Of a DNA stretch of 64,000 nucleotides, positions 24,826 to 34,656 are shown in pieces. Numbering within the stretch: the stretch's first letter is position 1; each line of letters begins with the position of its first letter. The notes below the pieces were generated by a model. That model saw nothing but the letters and a program-made list of their open reading frames with translations, was not told the DNA's origin and made no database searches. This DNA comes from Dysgonomonas mossii (lineage in GTDB: Bacteria; Bacteroidota; Bacteroidia; Bacteroidales; Dysgonomonadaceae): positions 372,001 to 436,000 of the forward strand of contig NZ_SPPK01000002.1 in assembly GCF_004569505.1 (NCBI RefSeq). The letters are read 5' to 3'. A program made the translations under genes and the position numbers.

Positions 24826-25268
24826 CAACCAATATTCTCAACGACGAGTACTATATGCGTCAGGCTCTTAACGAAGCCCGTCAGGCATTCGACAAGGGTG
24901 AAGTTCCTATAGGTGCGATAGTTGTTTGCAAGGGGCGTATCATTGCACGTGGACATAATCTCACCGAAACGCTCAACGATGTCACAGCCCATGCAGAGAT
25001 GCAGGCGATTACGGCAGCCGCCAATGTGCTTGGTGGTAAATATCTTACCGATTGTATTCTGTATGTTACCATAGAGCCATGCCCGATGTGTGCCGGAGGT
25101 ATACTCTGGTCTCAAATATCTAAAATTGTATATGGGGCAAAAGATGAAAAAAAAGGCTACTCTGTATTTTCCCCATCCATATTACACCCCAAAACTGAAG
25201 TTGTTTCCGGTGTCATGGAAGACGAATGCGCTTCTTTGATGAAAGAATTTTTCAAACAGAAGAGGTAG
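24822..25268 (+). CDS. tadA: tRNA-specific adenosine deaminase
   Basis: 148 aa zinc deaminase that converts A34 to inosine in tRNA-Arg(ACG). Zinc ligands are in the HAE motif (His57, with catalytic Glu59) and PCPMC (Cys87, Cys90). The C-terminal FFKQKR helix fits TadA. A related deaminase such as guanine deaminase is less likely given the length and motifs. It is translationally coupled to the 71-aa gene. Confidence 0.92.
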   Translation: MTTNILNDEYYMRQALNEARQAFDKGEVPIGAIVVCKGRIIARGHNLTETLNDVTAHAEMQAITAAANVLGGKYLTDCILYVTIEPCPMCAGGILWSQISKIVYGAKDEKKGYSVFSPSILHPKTEVVSGVMEDECASLMKEFFKQKR

Positions 25269-25284
25269 TTAACTTTCTGCATTA

Positions 25285-25354
25285 TAGACAATAACTAATT
25301 GTTTAACATTAATTTATATTTTCTCATGCAGCATGAGGGACGAAATATTGTCTA
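25285..25354. repeat. Inverted repeat between tadA and the NigD-like gene
   Basis: tagacaata (25285-25293) pairs with tattgtcta (25346-25354). Inside it lies a smaller palindrome catgcagcatg. There is no T-run directly after it, so a terminator role is doubtful. Confidence 0.45.
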
Positions 25355-25407
25355 TTATATTGTAAGGCAAAAGTATTTTAAACTATAGATTAAAAAATTA
25401 AAGAGTT

Positions 25408-26166
25408 ATGAAGAAAACTGTAAAACTATTTTTAGCATCAATTCTCGGCTTTGTTTTAACAGCAGGATTTTCTTCTTGTTCGGACGATGATGGTTACTCA
25501 CTCGATAAATACTGGGTGTCTATGGTAACCGTAAACAAAGTGGGAGAAAATACGTATGATTTTACGCTCGACAATGGAAAAAAACTGTGGATTGCAGCTC
25601 CTGTTGGGTTAAATCTGAAACCAAAATATAACAGAGCTATTATAAACTACACAATTTTATCCGACCAATATCAGGGATATGATCATGCTATCAAACTCAA
25701 CGGCTACAAAGAAGTGTTGACAAAGGGCGTAGTATACATTCCGTCCGACGATCAGGCAAAGCAAGACAGCATCGGTCACAATCCTATTAAGGTTCATTCT
25801 GCATGGGCAAGCGGAGGCTATCTGAATATCTATTTTGGATATAACAGTGGCGGAACCACAGCCCACATGCTCAATCTTGTGTCAGCACAGCCCGACTTGT
25901 CGGTGTCAGGTGATGTGGTGAAGCTGGAATTCAGACACAACCAACGACAAGATCCGGAGCATTATCCTGTGAGTGGCTATGTATCTTTCGATCTAGCGCC
26001 ATATTTGATAGCAGGACGAGATAAAGTAACATTTGAAATAACATGGATGGACTTTGGTGGGAAAACCAAGACAGATACGATTGAATACAAGTATGGTGCG
26101 GTTGAGGCTCAATCTAAAGACATACCAAGCGACGACAGTAAAACAACTAACCTGAATATTTATTAA
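25408..26166 (+). CDS. NigD-like lipoprotein
   Basis: 252 aa. Lipoprotein signal MKKTVKLFLASILGFVLTAGFSSC (lipobox FSSC) followed by SDDDGYSLDKYWVSMVTV, the usual NigD-like opening. The family has an N-terminal beta domain and a C-terminal beta-sandwich. NigD was named as a putative bacteriocin immunity protein in Prevotella, but most NigD-like lipoproteins in Bacteroidales have no known function. It is monocistronic with a terminator after it. Confidence 0.85.
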   Translation: MKKTVKLFLASILGFVLTAGFSSCSDDDGYSLDKYWVSMVTVNKVGENTYDFTLDNGKKLWIAAPVGLNLKPKYNRAIINYTILSDQYQGYDHAIKLNGYKEVLTKGVVYIPSDDQAKQDSIGHNPIKVHSAWASGGYLNIYFGYNSGGTTAHMLNLVSAQPDLSVSGDVVKLEFRHNQRQDPEHYPVSGYVSFDLAPYLIAGRDKVTFEITWMDFGGKTKTDTIEYKYGAVEAQSKDIPSDDSKTTNLNIY

Positions 26167-26188
26167 TATTCTTTTTGATTTCCTTTCG

Positions 26189-26226
26189 AAAAAGAGAGCT
26201 CGTGAGAGTTCTCTTTTTCTTTTTTC
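26189..26226 (+). terminator. Terminator of the NigD-like gene
   Basis: aaaaagagagctc (26189-26201) pairs with gagttctcttttt (26206-26218) with one G-T pair, followed by more T. Confidence 0.85.
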
Positions 26227-26312
26227 TGCTATAAAGTCTTTGAGATACTGATTTTTATGAACACTTTCTTTTTTTTCTGAGGTTATACCACTGTTTATTC
26301 TTTAAAAAGATG

Positions 26313-26320
26313 TATTTTTG
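26313..26320 (+). promoter_or_regulatory. -7 promoter element of the Fur-family gene
   Basis: TATTTTTG, 20 nt before the ATG at 26341. Confidence 0.6.
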
Positions 26321-26340
26321 TTCAGATCAGATTTTTTTAA

Positions 26341-26853
26341 ATGGATAACATTAAACTAAAAGACCAAGTTAAGAACGAATTCACAGATTATCTGAATTTA
26401 AACAAGCATCGTAAAACTCCCGAAAGATACGCAATACTGGATCACATCTATTCTACTAAAGGGCATTTCGATATGGATTCCCTTTACAATTCTATGAAGC
26501 AGTCGTGTTTTAGAGTTAGCCGAGCCACATTGTACAATACTATAGAGCTGTTGCTGGATTGTAATCTGGTAGTCAAGCATCAGTTTGGAGCAAATGTGTC
26601 TCAGTACGAACGTGCTTATGGAAATGAGAACCATGACCATCTGATCTGTCTTAGTTGCGGCGAGGTGAAAGAGCACAAAAATGGCAACCTGTTCACTCCT
26701 GCGCAACAGAAAAAACTACAACGCTTCAAGGTTAGCTATTACAGCATGTATATTTATGGTATATGCAACAAATGTATACGGGCTAAGAAGACGGAAGAAA
26801 AAAAGAATAAAGTAACAGAAAGTAAGAATACTCGTATTAATAAGAAAAAATGA
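26341..26853 (+). CDS. Fur family transcriptional regulator
   Basis: 170 aa. The winged-helix domain ([26 protein letters not shown] by parts, about residues 20-50; [19 protein letters not shown]) is followed by the dimerisation domain with [16 protein letters not shown] and a second CxxC in GICNKC. Those cysteines form the structural zinc site. It could sense iron, zinc or peroxide; the sequence alone does not decide. The C-terminus has an unusual Lys-rich tail of about 25 residues ([17 protein letters not shown]). The stop overlaps the purA start (ATGA), so purA is coupled to a metal regulator gene. Confidence 0.9.
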   Translation: MDNIKLKDQVKNEFTDYLNLNKHRKTPERYAILDHIYSTKGHFDMDSLYNSMKQSCFRVSRATLYNTIELLLDCNLVVKHQFGANVSQYERAYGNENHDHLICLSCGEVKEHKNGNLFTPAQQKKLQRFKVSYYSMYIYGICNKCIRAKKTEEKKNKVTESKNTRINKKK

Positions 26854-28115
26854 AAGTAGATGTATTGCTCGGCCTGCAATGGGGCGACGAAGGTAAAGGA
26901 AAGATAGTAGATGTTCTAACGCCTGATTATGAAATCGTAGCCCGTTTTCAAGGTGGTCCAAATGCAGGGCATACACTTGAATTTGAAGGCAAAAAGTATG
27001 TTCTCCGTTCAGTACCATCCGGTATATTTCAGGGAAATAAACTGAATGTTATCGGCAACGGAGTTGTGCTCGATCCTGCTTTATTCAAAGGAGAAATAGA
27101 AGCATTGGAAAAATCGGGACATGATCTCAAATCGAGACTATATATCTCAAAGAAGGCTCACCTTATCCTTCCTACACACCGTTTGCTCGACGCATGCTAC
27201 GAAGCATCGAAGGGAGACTCTAAGATAGGAACTACAGGTAAGGGTATTGGACCTACATATACCGACAAGGTTAGCCGCAACGGCTTGCGTGTGGGCGATA
27301 TTCTTCACAACTTTGAAGAAAAGTACAATGCTGCCAAAGCAAAACATCTGAGGATTCTCAATCAATATAATTACGATACAAATGCGCTGGCTGATATCGA
27401 AAAAGAGTGGTTTGAAGGAGTGAAGAAACTCAAAGAATTTACTTTTATCGACAGCGAGCACTTTATAAATAATGCTACCAAGTCGGGCAAAAAAATATTG
27501 GCAGAAGGTGCACAAGGTACAATGTTGGATATCGACTTCGGGTCGTATCCGTTTGTTACTTCTTCCAATACGATTACAGCCGGAGCTTCTACAGGTCTGG
27601 GTGTTGCCCCTCGAAACATCGGTGAGGTGTATGGTATCTTCAAGGCATATTGTACACGCGTGGGTAGTGGGCCGTTTCCTACCGAGCTGCATGATGCTAC
27701 GGGAGATAAGTTGCGTGAATTCGGATTTGAGTTTGGCTCGGTAACAGGTCGTCCGCGTCGTTGCGGATGGATCGATCTGGTTGCTTTGCGCTATGCTATA
27801 ATGATAGATGGTGTGAGCCAGCTGATAATGATGAAGAGCGACGTGCTCGATACATTCGAAACTATAAAAGCCTGTGTGGCTTATGAAGTAAACGGAGAGA
27901 GAGTAACCGAATTTCCTTTCGAGATAGATGATAGTATCAAACCTATATATCAGGAAATGAAGGGTTGGAAAACCGATATGACAAAAATGCAGAAGGAAGA
28001 CCAGTTCCCGAAAGAATTCAGCGATTATGTTGCATTCCTCGAAAAAGAACTGGGTGTGCCTATCCGTATTGTTTCGCTCGGACCGGACAGAGCGCAGACC
28101 ATTATTCGTAAATAA
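26850..28115 (+). CDS. purA: Adenylosuccinate synthetase
   Basis: 421 aa GTP-dependent enzyme joining IMP and aspartate on the way to AMP. Motifs: [12 protein letters not shown] near the N-terminus with the catalytic Asp, [32 protein letters not shown] and the C-terminal guanine-binding SLGPDR. The length is normal. It overlaps the Fur-family gene by 4 nt (ATGA). Confidence 0.95.
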   Translation: MKVDVLLGLQWGDEGKGKIVDVLTPDYEIVARFQGGPNAGHTLEFEGKKYVLRSVPSGIFQGNKLNVIGNGVVLDPALFKGEIEALEKSGHDLKSRLYISKKAHLILPTHRLLDACYEASKGDSKIGTTGKGIGPTYTDKVSRNGLRVGDILHNFEEKYNAAKAKHLRILNQYNYDTNALADIEKEWFEGVKKLKEFTFIDSEHFINNATKSGKKILAEGAQGTMLDIDFGSYPFVTSSNTITAGASTGLGVAPRNIGEVYGIFKAYCTRVGSGPFPTELHDATGDKLREFGFEFGSVTGRPRRCGWIDLVALRYAIMIDGVSQLIMMKSDVLDTFETIKACVAYEVNGERVTEFPFEIDDSIKPIYQEMKGWKTDMTKMQKEDQFPKEFSDYVAFLEKELGVPIRIVSLGPDRAQTIIRK

Positions 28116-28143
28116 TTTCTGATAAGAAATATATCGACCTCTT

Positions 28144-28212
28144 TGTCATGCTGAATGAGAGTAAGGCGTCTTCAAGATAGAAAAAGACGGTTTTATTTCA
28201 TTCTGCATGACA
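28144..28212. repeat. Imperfect inverted repeat TGTCATGCTGAATGA
   Basis: tgtcatgctgaatga (28144-28158) pairs with tcattctgcatgaca (28198-28212) with one mismatch. Between them lie aaggcgtctt and aaagacgg. It looks like one copy of a dispersed palindromic element after purA rather than a simple terminator. Confidence 0.55.
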
Positions 28213-28378
28213 TTAGGTTTTTAATAGAGACGGCTGAAACGAAAAATAAGTCAAATTTAATTAAGAAATGTGATTGTCATTCAAATACATTATATGACAA
28301 AAACTCAGGTGGCACATTTTTTGTTTAGTTACTAACAAGTAAATTAGTAGAAAAAATCATTTTAAAAAGAAATAGACT

Positions 28379-29062
28379 ATGCCTATAGGTTGGATATTAT
28401 TTGGACTAATAGCAATAGCCAGTTTTGCAGTTCAGCAGATGCTGAAAAGCAAGTTTAATAAGTACTCTAAAGTTCCGTTGAGCAGCGGAATGACAGGTCG
28501 TGATGTAGCCGAAAAGATGCTTCATGACAATGGAATTTATGATGTGAAAGTTGTATCTACAAGCGGTATGCTTTCGGATCACTACAACCCTGCCAATAAG
28601 ACAGTCAATCTGAGCGAAGGTGTATATGCCAGCAATAGTGTGGCTGCTGCTGCTGTAGCTGCTCACGAATGTGGTCATGCGGTACAGCATGCTCACGAGT
28701 ATGGACCGTTGAAGATGCGTTCGGCTCTTGTACCTGTTGTAAGCTTTTCATCAAGCATTGTGATGTGGGTTATTCTTGCCGGAATATTTACGATTAATAT
28801 ATTTCCTGCCTTGATATGGATTGGTATTGCTCTTTTTGCAATGACAACAATATTCAGTTTTGTTACACTCCCTGTAGAGGTGAATGCCAGTAGCCGCGCT
28901 TTGGCATGGCTTAATACTGCCGGAGTGACAAATGTAAACAATCATGATATGGCAAAGGATGCTCTCAAATGGGCAGCTTATACCTATGTGATAGCAGCTA
29001 TCGGCTCATTGGCTACGCTTATATATTACATCATGATAGCCATGAGTGGCAGACGTAGCTAA
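28379..29062 (+). CDS. Zinc metallopeptidase, YugP type
   Basis: 227 aa membrane-bound neutral zinc metallopeptidase of the YugP family (Pfam Zn_peptidase_2). An N-terminal membrane helix (GWILFGLIAIASFAVQQM), the zinc motif AAHECGHAVQH (His96, Glu97, His100), two central helices and a C-terminal helix are visible. EVNASSRALAWL (about residues 163-174) holds the likely third zinc ligand. Substrates are not known. Monocistronic, with a terminator after it. Confidence 0.9.
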   Translation: MPIGWILFGLIAIASFAVQQMLKSKFNKYSKVPLSSGMTGRDVAEKMLHDNGIYDVKVVSTSGMLSDHYNPANKTVNLSEGVYASNSVAAAAVAAHECGHAVQHAHEYGPLKMRSALVPVVSFSSSIVMWVILAGIFTINIFPALIWIGIALFAMTTIFSFVTLPVEVNASSRALAWLNTAGVTNVNNHDMAKDALKWAAYTYVIAAIGSLATLIYYIMIAMSGRRS

Positions 29063-29088
29063 TCGTTTATACGATAGAAAGATATTCG

Positions 29089-29119
29089 AAAGAGTGGTCA
29101 TTGGCGACTGCTCTTTTTT
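29089..29119 (+). terminator. Terminator after the YugP-type peptidase
   Basis: aaagagtggtc (29089-29099) pairs with gactgctcttt (29106-29116) with two G-T pairs, followed by tttc. Confidence 0.75.
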
Positions 29120-29204
29120 CACATAAACCGAAAGGTTAATAGCCCGTACTCTTTACCTATGCATCTTTTGCATCTGTATATACATACACACAATAAACGT
29201 ATAA

Positions 29205-30347
29205 ATGAAATCGATGTTTTTTATTATAGTATTCACAGTATACCTCTTAGCTAATTTTTATGTATTCAGGCACTTTTGGATTGCGATGCCTCCGAGTAAT
29301 GTGGGGCGTATAGCACTTTTGTCGTTTGCGGTTATAGCGGTTACTTCATTTTTCATATCCTTCTTGATCGGGGACTCCTTGCCGGTAGGGCTTACTTCGT
29401 TGCTATACAAAGTGGGTACAGCATGGTTTTTCATCCTTCTTTATTTCCTAATGATAATTGCTGCAAAGGATTTGCTGGGGCTTAGTAATAAGTTGCTGCA
29501 CTTTATGCCGAGCGATTCCATCACCCGTTATACGAGAGACAACTGGGTTGGTCTGGGGCTGATGGTAGGCTTTGTTGCACTGCTGATGACCTGCGGCTAT
29601 CTTAAATATCAGTGGAAAGTGAGGGTCGATCTTCCTGTTCAGATATATAAAACCTTTGGTGATACTATTTCGCCACGCTCGTTACGCATTGTTGCCATTA
29701 CCGACCTGCATTTGGGGTATGGCATCGGTGAAAAAGAGTTTGAAAAATGGGTAGACCTAATAAATGCCGAAAATCCTGACATTGTACTCATTGCCGGAGA
29801 TATTATCGACAATAGCGTGCGTCCGCTCAAAGAAGGGCATTTTGCAGAAGTCTTTCATAAGATAAAGGCACCGATGGGCATTTATGCTTGCCCCGGAAAT
29901 CACGAGTATATAAGCGGAGCAAAAGAGAGCTTCGATTTTATTACAAAAGCAGGGGTACATCTCTTGCGTGATTCCGTAGCCGAGGTAGATAGTTGTTTTT
30001 ACGTGGTTGGGAGAGACGATAAGTCTAACCCGAATCGCAAATCATTGGAGGAGCTTGTCGCGGGGCTCGATCATACCAAGCCAATCATAATGCTCGATCA
30101 TCAGCCTTATCACCTCGAAGAGGCAGAAGCCAACGGTATTGATATACAGATTTCGGGACATACCCACCAAGGGCAGGTGTGGCCTATATCAATGATTACC
30201 AAAAAAATATATGAGAGAGATCATGGTTTTGTAAAAAAAGGGAATGCAAATATATACGTAAGTTCGGGGATTGGTCTTTGGGGAGGGAAATTCCGTATAG
30301 GTACACAATCCGAGTATGTTGTAATAGATGTGAATAAAAAGAAATGA
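29205..30347 (+). CDS. Membrane-anchored metallophosphoesterase 1
   Basis: 380 aa. About four N-terminal membrane helices (residues 1-135) carry a calcineurin-like phosphoesterase domain with ITDLHLGYG, GDIIDN, GNHEY, LDHQPYH and SGHTHQGQVWP. It resembles the YkuE/YaeI group, some members of which act on UDP-2,3-diacylglucosamine or have unknown phosphoester substrates. The next gene is a paralogue overlapping by 4 nt (ATGA). The pair starts an operon that continues into recN and a DegT aminotransferase. Confidence 0.87.
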   Translation: MKSMFFIIVFTVYLLANFYVFRHFWIAMPPSNVGRIALLSFAVIAVTSFFISFLIGDSLPVGLTSLLYKVGTAWFFILLYFLMIIAAKDLLGLSNKLLHFMPSDSITRYTRDNWVGLGLMVGFVALLMTCGYLKYQWKVRVDLPVQIYKTFGDTISPRSLRIVAITDLHLGYGIGEKEFEKWVDLINAENPDIVLIAGDIIDNSVRPLKEGHFAEVFHKIKAPMGIYACPGNHEYISGAKESFDFITKAGVHLLRDSVAEVDSCFYVVGRDDKSNPNRKSLEELVAGLDHTKPIIMLDHQPYHLEEAEANGIDIQISGHTHQGQVWPISMITKKIYERDHGFVKKGNANIYVSSGIGLWGGKFRIGTQSEYVVIDVNKKK

Positions 30348-31537
30348 GAGTCTTTTTCAATGCCATAATGATTCAGATATTCTTCAGTGCATACATCTAC
30401 TGGAGAGGATGGCAGGCATTGCCCGATAAGAAGTATATTAAGATTCCCTACACTGCCATATATGTTGCAGAGCTGATAATATACTTTATCGGATTCTTTA
30501 CCTCAAAACACTTATCGTTCGATGCGCTTCATACATTCGCCTGGACGGGTACAACGTGGATGTTGTTTACTATCTATATGACGTCATTGCTCTTATTGTA
30601 TGATTTAGTGAAATATATAAATAAAAAGAAAAAAATATTTTCGCTCGATTTTGCAGCAAAAAAGCCCCGACTTGTTTATTTTTGTACAGCATTGCTTTTG
30701 GTCGTGGCTGTGATGTGGAATGGGAACTACCGATTCTGGCATCCTGTGATAACGGAGAAGAACCTCACGATAGAGAAGCATTCGCCCAATGTGAAAAACT
30801 TGCGCATCGTGGTGGCTACAGATATACATGCGGGATATCTGATCGACAAGAAAATTATTTCCATGTATGTGGATAAGATAATGGAGCAGAAACCCGACCT
30901 GATATTGTTGGTGGGTGATATTGTCGATTATGATGCCAAATCGCTATACGAGCAGCAAATGGAAACAGAGTTTCATCGGCTCAAAGCTCCTTATGGGGTG
31001 TATGCGTCTACAGGAAATCATGAGTATATAGAGCTGGACGAGCCTAAGGACGAAAAAATCTTGTGGTTGAGCCAAAAGGCCGGAATAAATGTTTTGCGTG
31101 ATACTACTGTTATGATCGCAGATTCTTTCTATCTTGTAGGCAGAGAAGATGATATGTGTAAAAACCGTAAACAATTACCCGAAATAATGCAGGGTGTAGA
31201 CCGGCAATATCCTGTCATTGTGATGAATCACGAGCCGCATCGCTTGCAGGAAGAGGTTGAAGCTGGTGCAGATATCGCTCTGTATGGTCATACGCACAAC
31301 GGTCAGTTTTTTCCAAACAATGTGATTATGGCTGTTTCGTCCATGATATACAACTCGGGGATATTGCCCGAGAGTATTTCTTCCAAAATGAGGTTTATGT
31401 ATGAGATTCCCTACGGATATAAGAAAAAAGGAGATACGCATGTATATGTGTCCTCCGGACTTGGGTTGGCGGGACCTCAATACAGGATTGGCACAGTGTC
31501 GGAGATTGTAGTTCTCAATGTCAACTTTAGTAAATGA
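30344..31537 (+). CDS. Membrane-anchored metallophosphoesterase 2 (tandem paralogue)
   Basis: 397 aa, same architecture as the gene before it: N-terminal membrane helices (about residues 1-135), then ATDIHAGYL, GDIVDYD, GNHEYIEL, MNHEPHRL and YGHTHNGQFFP. Motif order and spacing match the upstream gene, so the two probably come from a duplication. The second metal motif is TDIH here against TDLH in the paralogue. It overlaps gene 1 by 4 nt and is followed by recN after 10 nt. Confidence 0.87.
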   Translation: MRVFFNAIMIQIFFSAYIYWRGWQALPDKKYIKIPYTAIYVAELIIYFIGFFTSKHLSFDALHTFAWTGTTWMLFTIYMTSLLLLYDLVKYINKKKKIFSLDFAAKKPRLVYFCTALLLVVAVMWNGNYRFWHPVITEKNLTIEKHSPNVKNLRIVVATDIHAGYLIDKKIISMYVDKIMEQKPDLILLVGDIVDYDAKSLYEQQMETEFHRLKAPYGVYASTGNHEYIELDEPKDEKILWLSQKAGINVLRDTTVMIADSFYLVGREDDMCKNRKQLPEIMQGVDRQYPVIVMNHEPHRLQEEVEAGADIALYGHTHNGQFFPNNVIMAVSSMIYNSGILPESISSKMRFMYEIPYGYKKKGDTHVYVSSGLGLAGPQYRIGTVSEIVVLNVNFSK

Positions 31538-31547
31538 TATATTAGCC

Positions 31548-33212
31548 ATGCTAAGATCGCTATACATAAAAAATTATGCCTTGATAGATAGTCTTGAAAT
31601 TGACTTCGAGCCTGGCTTTTCTGTTATTACCGGAGAAACAGGAGCCGGAAAATCTATTATTCTGGGAGCACTGTCTCTTATACTTGGGCAGCGTGCCGAT
31701 ATCAAGGCTATCAAGCAGGGGGAGAGTAAATGTGTTATCGAAGGATCGTTCGATGTTTCGGCATACGATCTCAGAGCTTTCTGCGAAGAGAAAGGTATAG
31801 AGTACGATTCCGATAGTTATATCCTGCGCAGGGAGATACTCTCTACAGGAAAATCAAGAGCATTTATCAACGATTCGCCTGTTTCGCTCACTGATCTGAA
31901 AGAATTGGGTAGTCAGTTGATCGATATACACTCGCAGCATCAGAACTTGTTGCTATCCGACACCCGTTTCCAAATGCAGGTGGTAGATGCTTTGGCGGGC
32001 AACAAAGAGTTGCTGAGCAGATACCAACAAGCTTTCCATCAATACAAGCAATCGGAAAAGGCATTGGCAGAGCTGCGTGAAGCGGTGAGGAAAAGTAAAG
32101 AGGAAGAAGATTATCTTCGTTTTCAGATCGAATCCTTGACAGAAGCCGCTCTTCAGGAAGGAGAGCAGGAAGAATTGGAAAACGAACTGGAGACACTTAC
32201 TCACGCCGAAGATATAAAGTCGGCATTATTCAAGATACACTCCTTGTTGTCTGACGATGATAAGGGAATCGTGCTGGGTCTCAAAGAAGGACTCAATACG
32301 TCTCAACAGTTAGCAAAGGTATATGCCCGTTCGGAAGAAATATCCGAGCGTTTGCAAACAGCGTATATCGATCTTAAAGACCTTGCCTCCGAAATGGATA
32401 AGCTCGCAAACGACGTGGAATTCAACCCTGAGCGTTTGGCTTTTATCGAATCACGGCTCGATCTGATCTACACATTGCAGAAGAAATATCATGTAAATGC
32501 TGTATCCGAGTTGTTGGCTTTGTATGAAGAATTTAAGCAAAAGATAGAAAATATAGAATCATCCGATCAGCAAGTGGAAGCTCTTGAAAAGGAAGTCCAC
32601 GAAAAGTCGGAAAAGGTATTCGCTCTAGCTAAGCAGTTGACCGATAGTCGTACGTCGATAACCGATAGTTTCGAGAAAGATCTGACCGATCGGGTTGCTT
32701 ATCTGGGTATGCCTAACATTCGTTTCAGAAGTGAAATTATAACAGAGAAACATCCCAATATATATGGGTTAGACAGAGTGCTGTTTCAGTTCTCTGCAAA
32801 CAAAAATGTACCTCTACAGCCTGTTGCGGAGATAGCTTCGGGTGGTGAAATTTCCCGTCTGATGCTCTGCCTCAAATCCATGATTGCAGGTGCAACCGCA
32901 TTGCCTACTATTATATTCGATGAAATAGATACAGGTGTTTCGGGCGAGATAGCAGACAAAATGGGAGAGGTGATGCGTGAGTTTGGCAAGAATATGCAAG
33001 TGCTGGCAATAACACACTTGCCTCAGATTGCCGCCAAAGGGAAAGCGCATTACAAGGTTTATAAATTGGATGACGAACATACCACAACTACAAACTTGGT
33101 GCGTTTGTCCGATGAAGAACGTTTAACGGAAATAGCCCGCATGCTGAGTGGTTCTACAGTAACAGAGGCGGCTATACAAAATGCGAAAGTAATGTTGGAC
33201 AAAAAAGTCTAA
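31548..33212 (+). CDS. recN: DNA repair protein RecN
   Basis: 554 aa SMC-like ATPase for double-strand break repair. [18 protein letters not shown] is the usual start, followed by Walker A GETGAGKS (about residues 29-36), long coiled coils (about 150-370), the ABC signature [15 protein letters not shown] and Walker [13 protein letters not shown]. The ATG at 31548 is chosen; an earlier in-frame ATG at 31518 lies inside the upstream gene and adds ten non-conserved residues. It is the third gene of the 29.2-34.3 kb operon. Confidence 0.94.
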   Translation: MLRSLYIKNYALIDSLEIDFEPGFSVITGETGAGKSIILGALSLILGQRADIKAIKQGESKCVIEGSFDVSAYDLRAFCEEKGIEYDSDSYILRREILSTGKSRAFINDSPVSLTDLKELGSQLIDIHSQHQNLLLSDTRFQMQVVDALAGNKELLSRYQQAFHQYKQSEKALAELREAVRKSKEEEDYLRFQIESLTEAALQEGEQEELENELETLTHAEDIKSALFKIHSLLSDDDKGIVLGLKEGLNTSQQLAKVYARSEEISERLQTAYIDLKDLASEMDKLANDVEFNPERLAFIESRLDLIYTLQKKYHVNAVSELLALYEEFKQKIENIESSDQQVEALEKEVHEKSEKVFALAKQLTDSRTSITDSFEKDLTDRVAYLGMPNIRFRSEIITEKHPNIYGLDRVLFQFSANKNVPLQPVAEIASGGEISRLMLCLKSMIAGATALPTIIFDEIDTGVSGEIADKMGEVMREFGKNMQVLAITHLPQIAAKGKAHYKVYKLDDEHTTTTNLVRLSDEERLTEIARMLSGSTVTEAAIQNAKVMLDKKV

Positions 33213-33217
33213 ACAGC

Positions 33218-34321
33218 ATGAACGAAATTTTATTCCTTAACTTAAAACGAGAAAACGAACGCTATGCAACTGAACTGAAAGAAGCAACTGCTCGTATTAT
33301 ACACTCAGGCTGGTATATACGAGGAGCAGCGAATGAATCCTTCCAGTCTCAATTTGCTTCTTACTGTGGTGTCTCTCACTGTGTGGGTGTGGGCAACGGT
33401 CTTGATGCCCTGCGTCTCATTCTGATGGGATATATGGTGATGGGGCGTATAAAGGAGGGTGATGAGGTAATTCTTCCTGCAAATACATTTATCGCTACTG
33501 TCTTAGCTGTTACGCAATGCGGGCTTGTCCCTGTTTTGGCAGATTGCGACCTTGTGACATACAATATCGACCCTGCTTCAGCAGAAGAAAAGATAACAAA
33601 CAAAAGCCGTGCTATAATTGCGGTTCATCTATATGGGCAAGTCGCAGATATGTATAAGCTCAAGCAATTAGCTCTCAAATATAACCTTCAGCTTATCGAA
33701 GATGCTGCACAAGCACAAGGTGCAGTCTATAAAGGCAGAAAAACGGGCAGTATTGGCGATGCGGCAGCATTTAGCTTTTATCCTGTGAAAAATCTTGGCT
33801 CGTTGGGCGATGCAGGAGCAGTAACAACGGACGATACACAATTGGCAGAGGTGGTGAATAGTTTATCGAATTATGGTTCAGATGAAAAATATATACACAA
33901 CTACAAGGGACTAAACTCCCGCCTTGATGAAATACAAGCTGCAATCCTCTCAGTTAAATTAAAATATTTGGATGCGGATAATTCACGCCGTCGGGAGATT
34001 GCAAAGTTTTACTTGGATAACATAAAAAATGACAGGTTCATTTTGCCTGAAATAAGAGATTGGGATAGCCATGTGTTTCATTTGTTTGTGTTGCGTTGCA
34101 AAGATCGTGAAGAACTCCAGCAGTACTTATCGCAAAACTCCATCCAGACTCAAATACATTACCCTTATGCTATACACAAACAGCCGGCTTATGCTGAACT
34201 AAATCATTTGCATCTGCCTGTTTCTGAACTGCTGCAAGATGAGGTATTAAGTCTTCCGCTTTATTCGTCTTTGCGAGAAGATGAATTGGTAAAGATAATT
34301 AAGACTTTAAATAGTTTTTAA
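33218..34321 (+). CDS. DegT/DnrJ/EryC1/StrS family sugar aminotransferase
   Basis: 367 aa PLP enzyme. The PLP lysine is Lys191 in [23 protein letters not shown] (about residues 161-169) stacks on the cofactor; HLYGQ and [12 protein letters not shown] also fit. The family transfers an amino group to keto-sugar nucleotides for surface polysaccharides. It resembles the enzymes making 3-amino-3,6-dideoxyhexoses, but the substrate is not certain. It is an orphan here: 5 nt after recN with no glycosylation genes nearby. Confidence 0.9.
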   Translation: MNEILFLNLKRENERYATELKEATARIIHSGWYIRGAANESFQSQFASYCGVSHCVGVGNGLDALRLILMGYMVMGRIKEGDEVILPANTFIATVLAVTQCGLVPVLADCDLVTYNIDPASAEEKITNKSRAIIAVHLYGQVADMYKLKQLALKYNLQLIEDAAQAQGAVYKGRKTGSIGDAAAFSFYPVKNLGSLGDAGAVTTDDTQLAEVVNSLSNYGSDEKYIHNYKGLNSRLDEIQAAILSVKLKYLDADNSRRREIAKFYLDNIKNDRFILPEIRDWDSHVFHLFVLRCKDREELQQYLSQNSIQTQIHYPYAIHKQPAYAELNHLHLPVSELLQDEVLSLPLYSSLREDELVKIIKTLNSF

Positions 34322-34656
34322 TTCTTTGATTATTAGTTTTTTTATCTTCTGTGTGTGGTGTTCGCTTCTCTCGTGTTTTAAAGAAAATTGTAAACGCAAA
34401 TAGAGAAATTCGAAGTGAATTTTTTATTTCCGAAGAAATGCGGTACAATGTTTTTATAAATGCTCTTCAGGTAAAGAACTTCAAGGCTGTTTTGTTTTGT
34501 CTTAAAAAGATAAAAAAAACGATGATTTACAGTCTATAAAAACCTTTTAGAACTATATTTTGTTGTATATTTGTAGTTCAAAGTAAGTAGTGATATTGAA
34601 AGAGAGATTTTTTAAGAAAAGACTAATTAAAAACACATAAGTACTTATAACATAAA
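34322..34656. other. 335-bp intergenic region before purB
   Basis: Contains the purB promoter box at 34566-34573. A short frame with a GTG start (34351-34539) is present, but I do not consider it a gene. No purine-box or riboswitch motif was recognised. Confidence 0.5.
34566..34573 (+). promoter_or_regulatory. -7 promoter element of purB
   Basis: TATATTTG matches TAnnTTTG, 83 nt before the ATG. Confidence 0.5.

Noticed and set aside
31518-31547. Earlier ATG for recN
   Set aside because: It lies inside the upstream phosphoesterase gene and adds ten non-conserved residues before the canonical [13 protein letters not shown] start.
34351-34539. 62-aa frame with GTG start between the DegT gene and purB
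   Set aside because: No ATG near its start, no recognisable domain, no promoter directly before it; composition is typical of random AT-rich frames.
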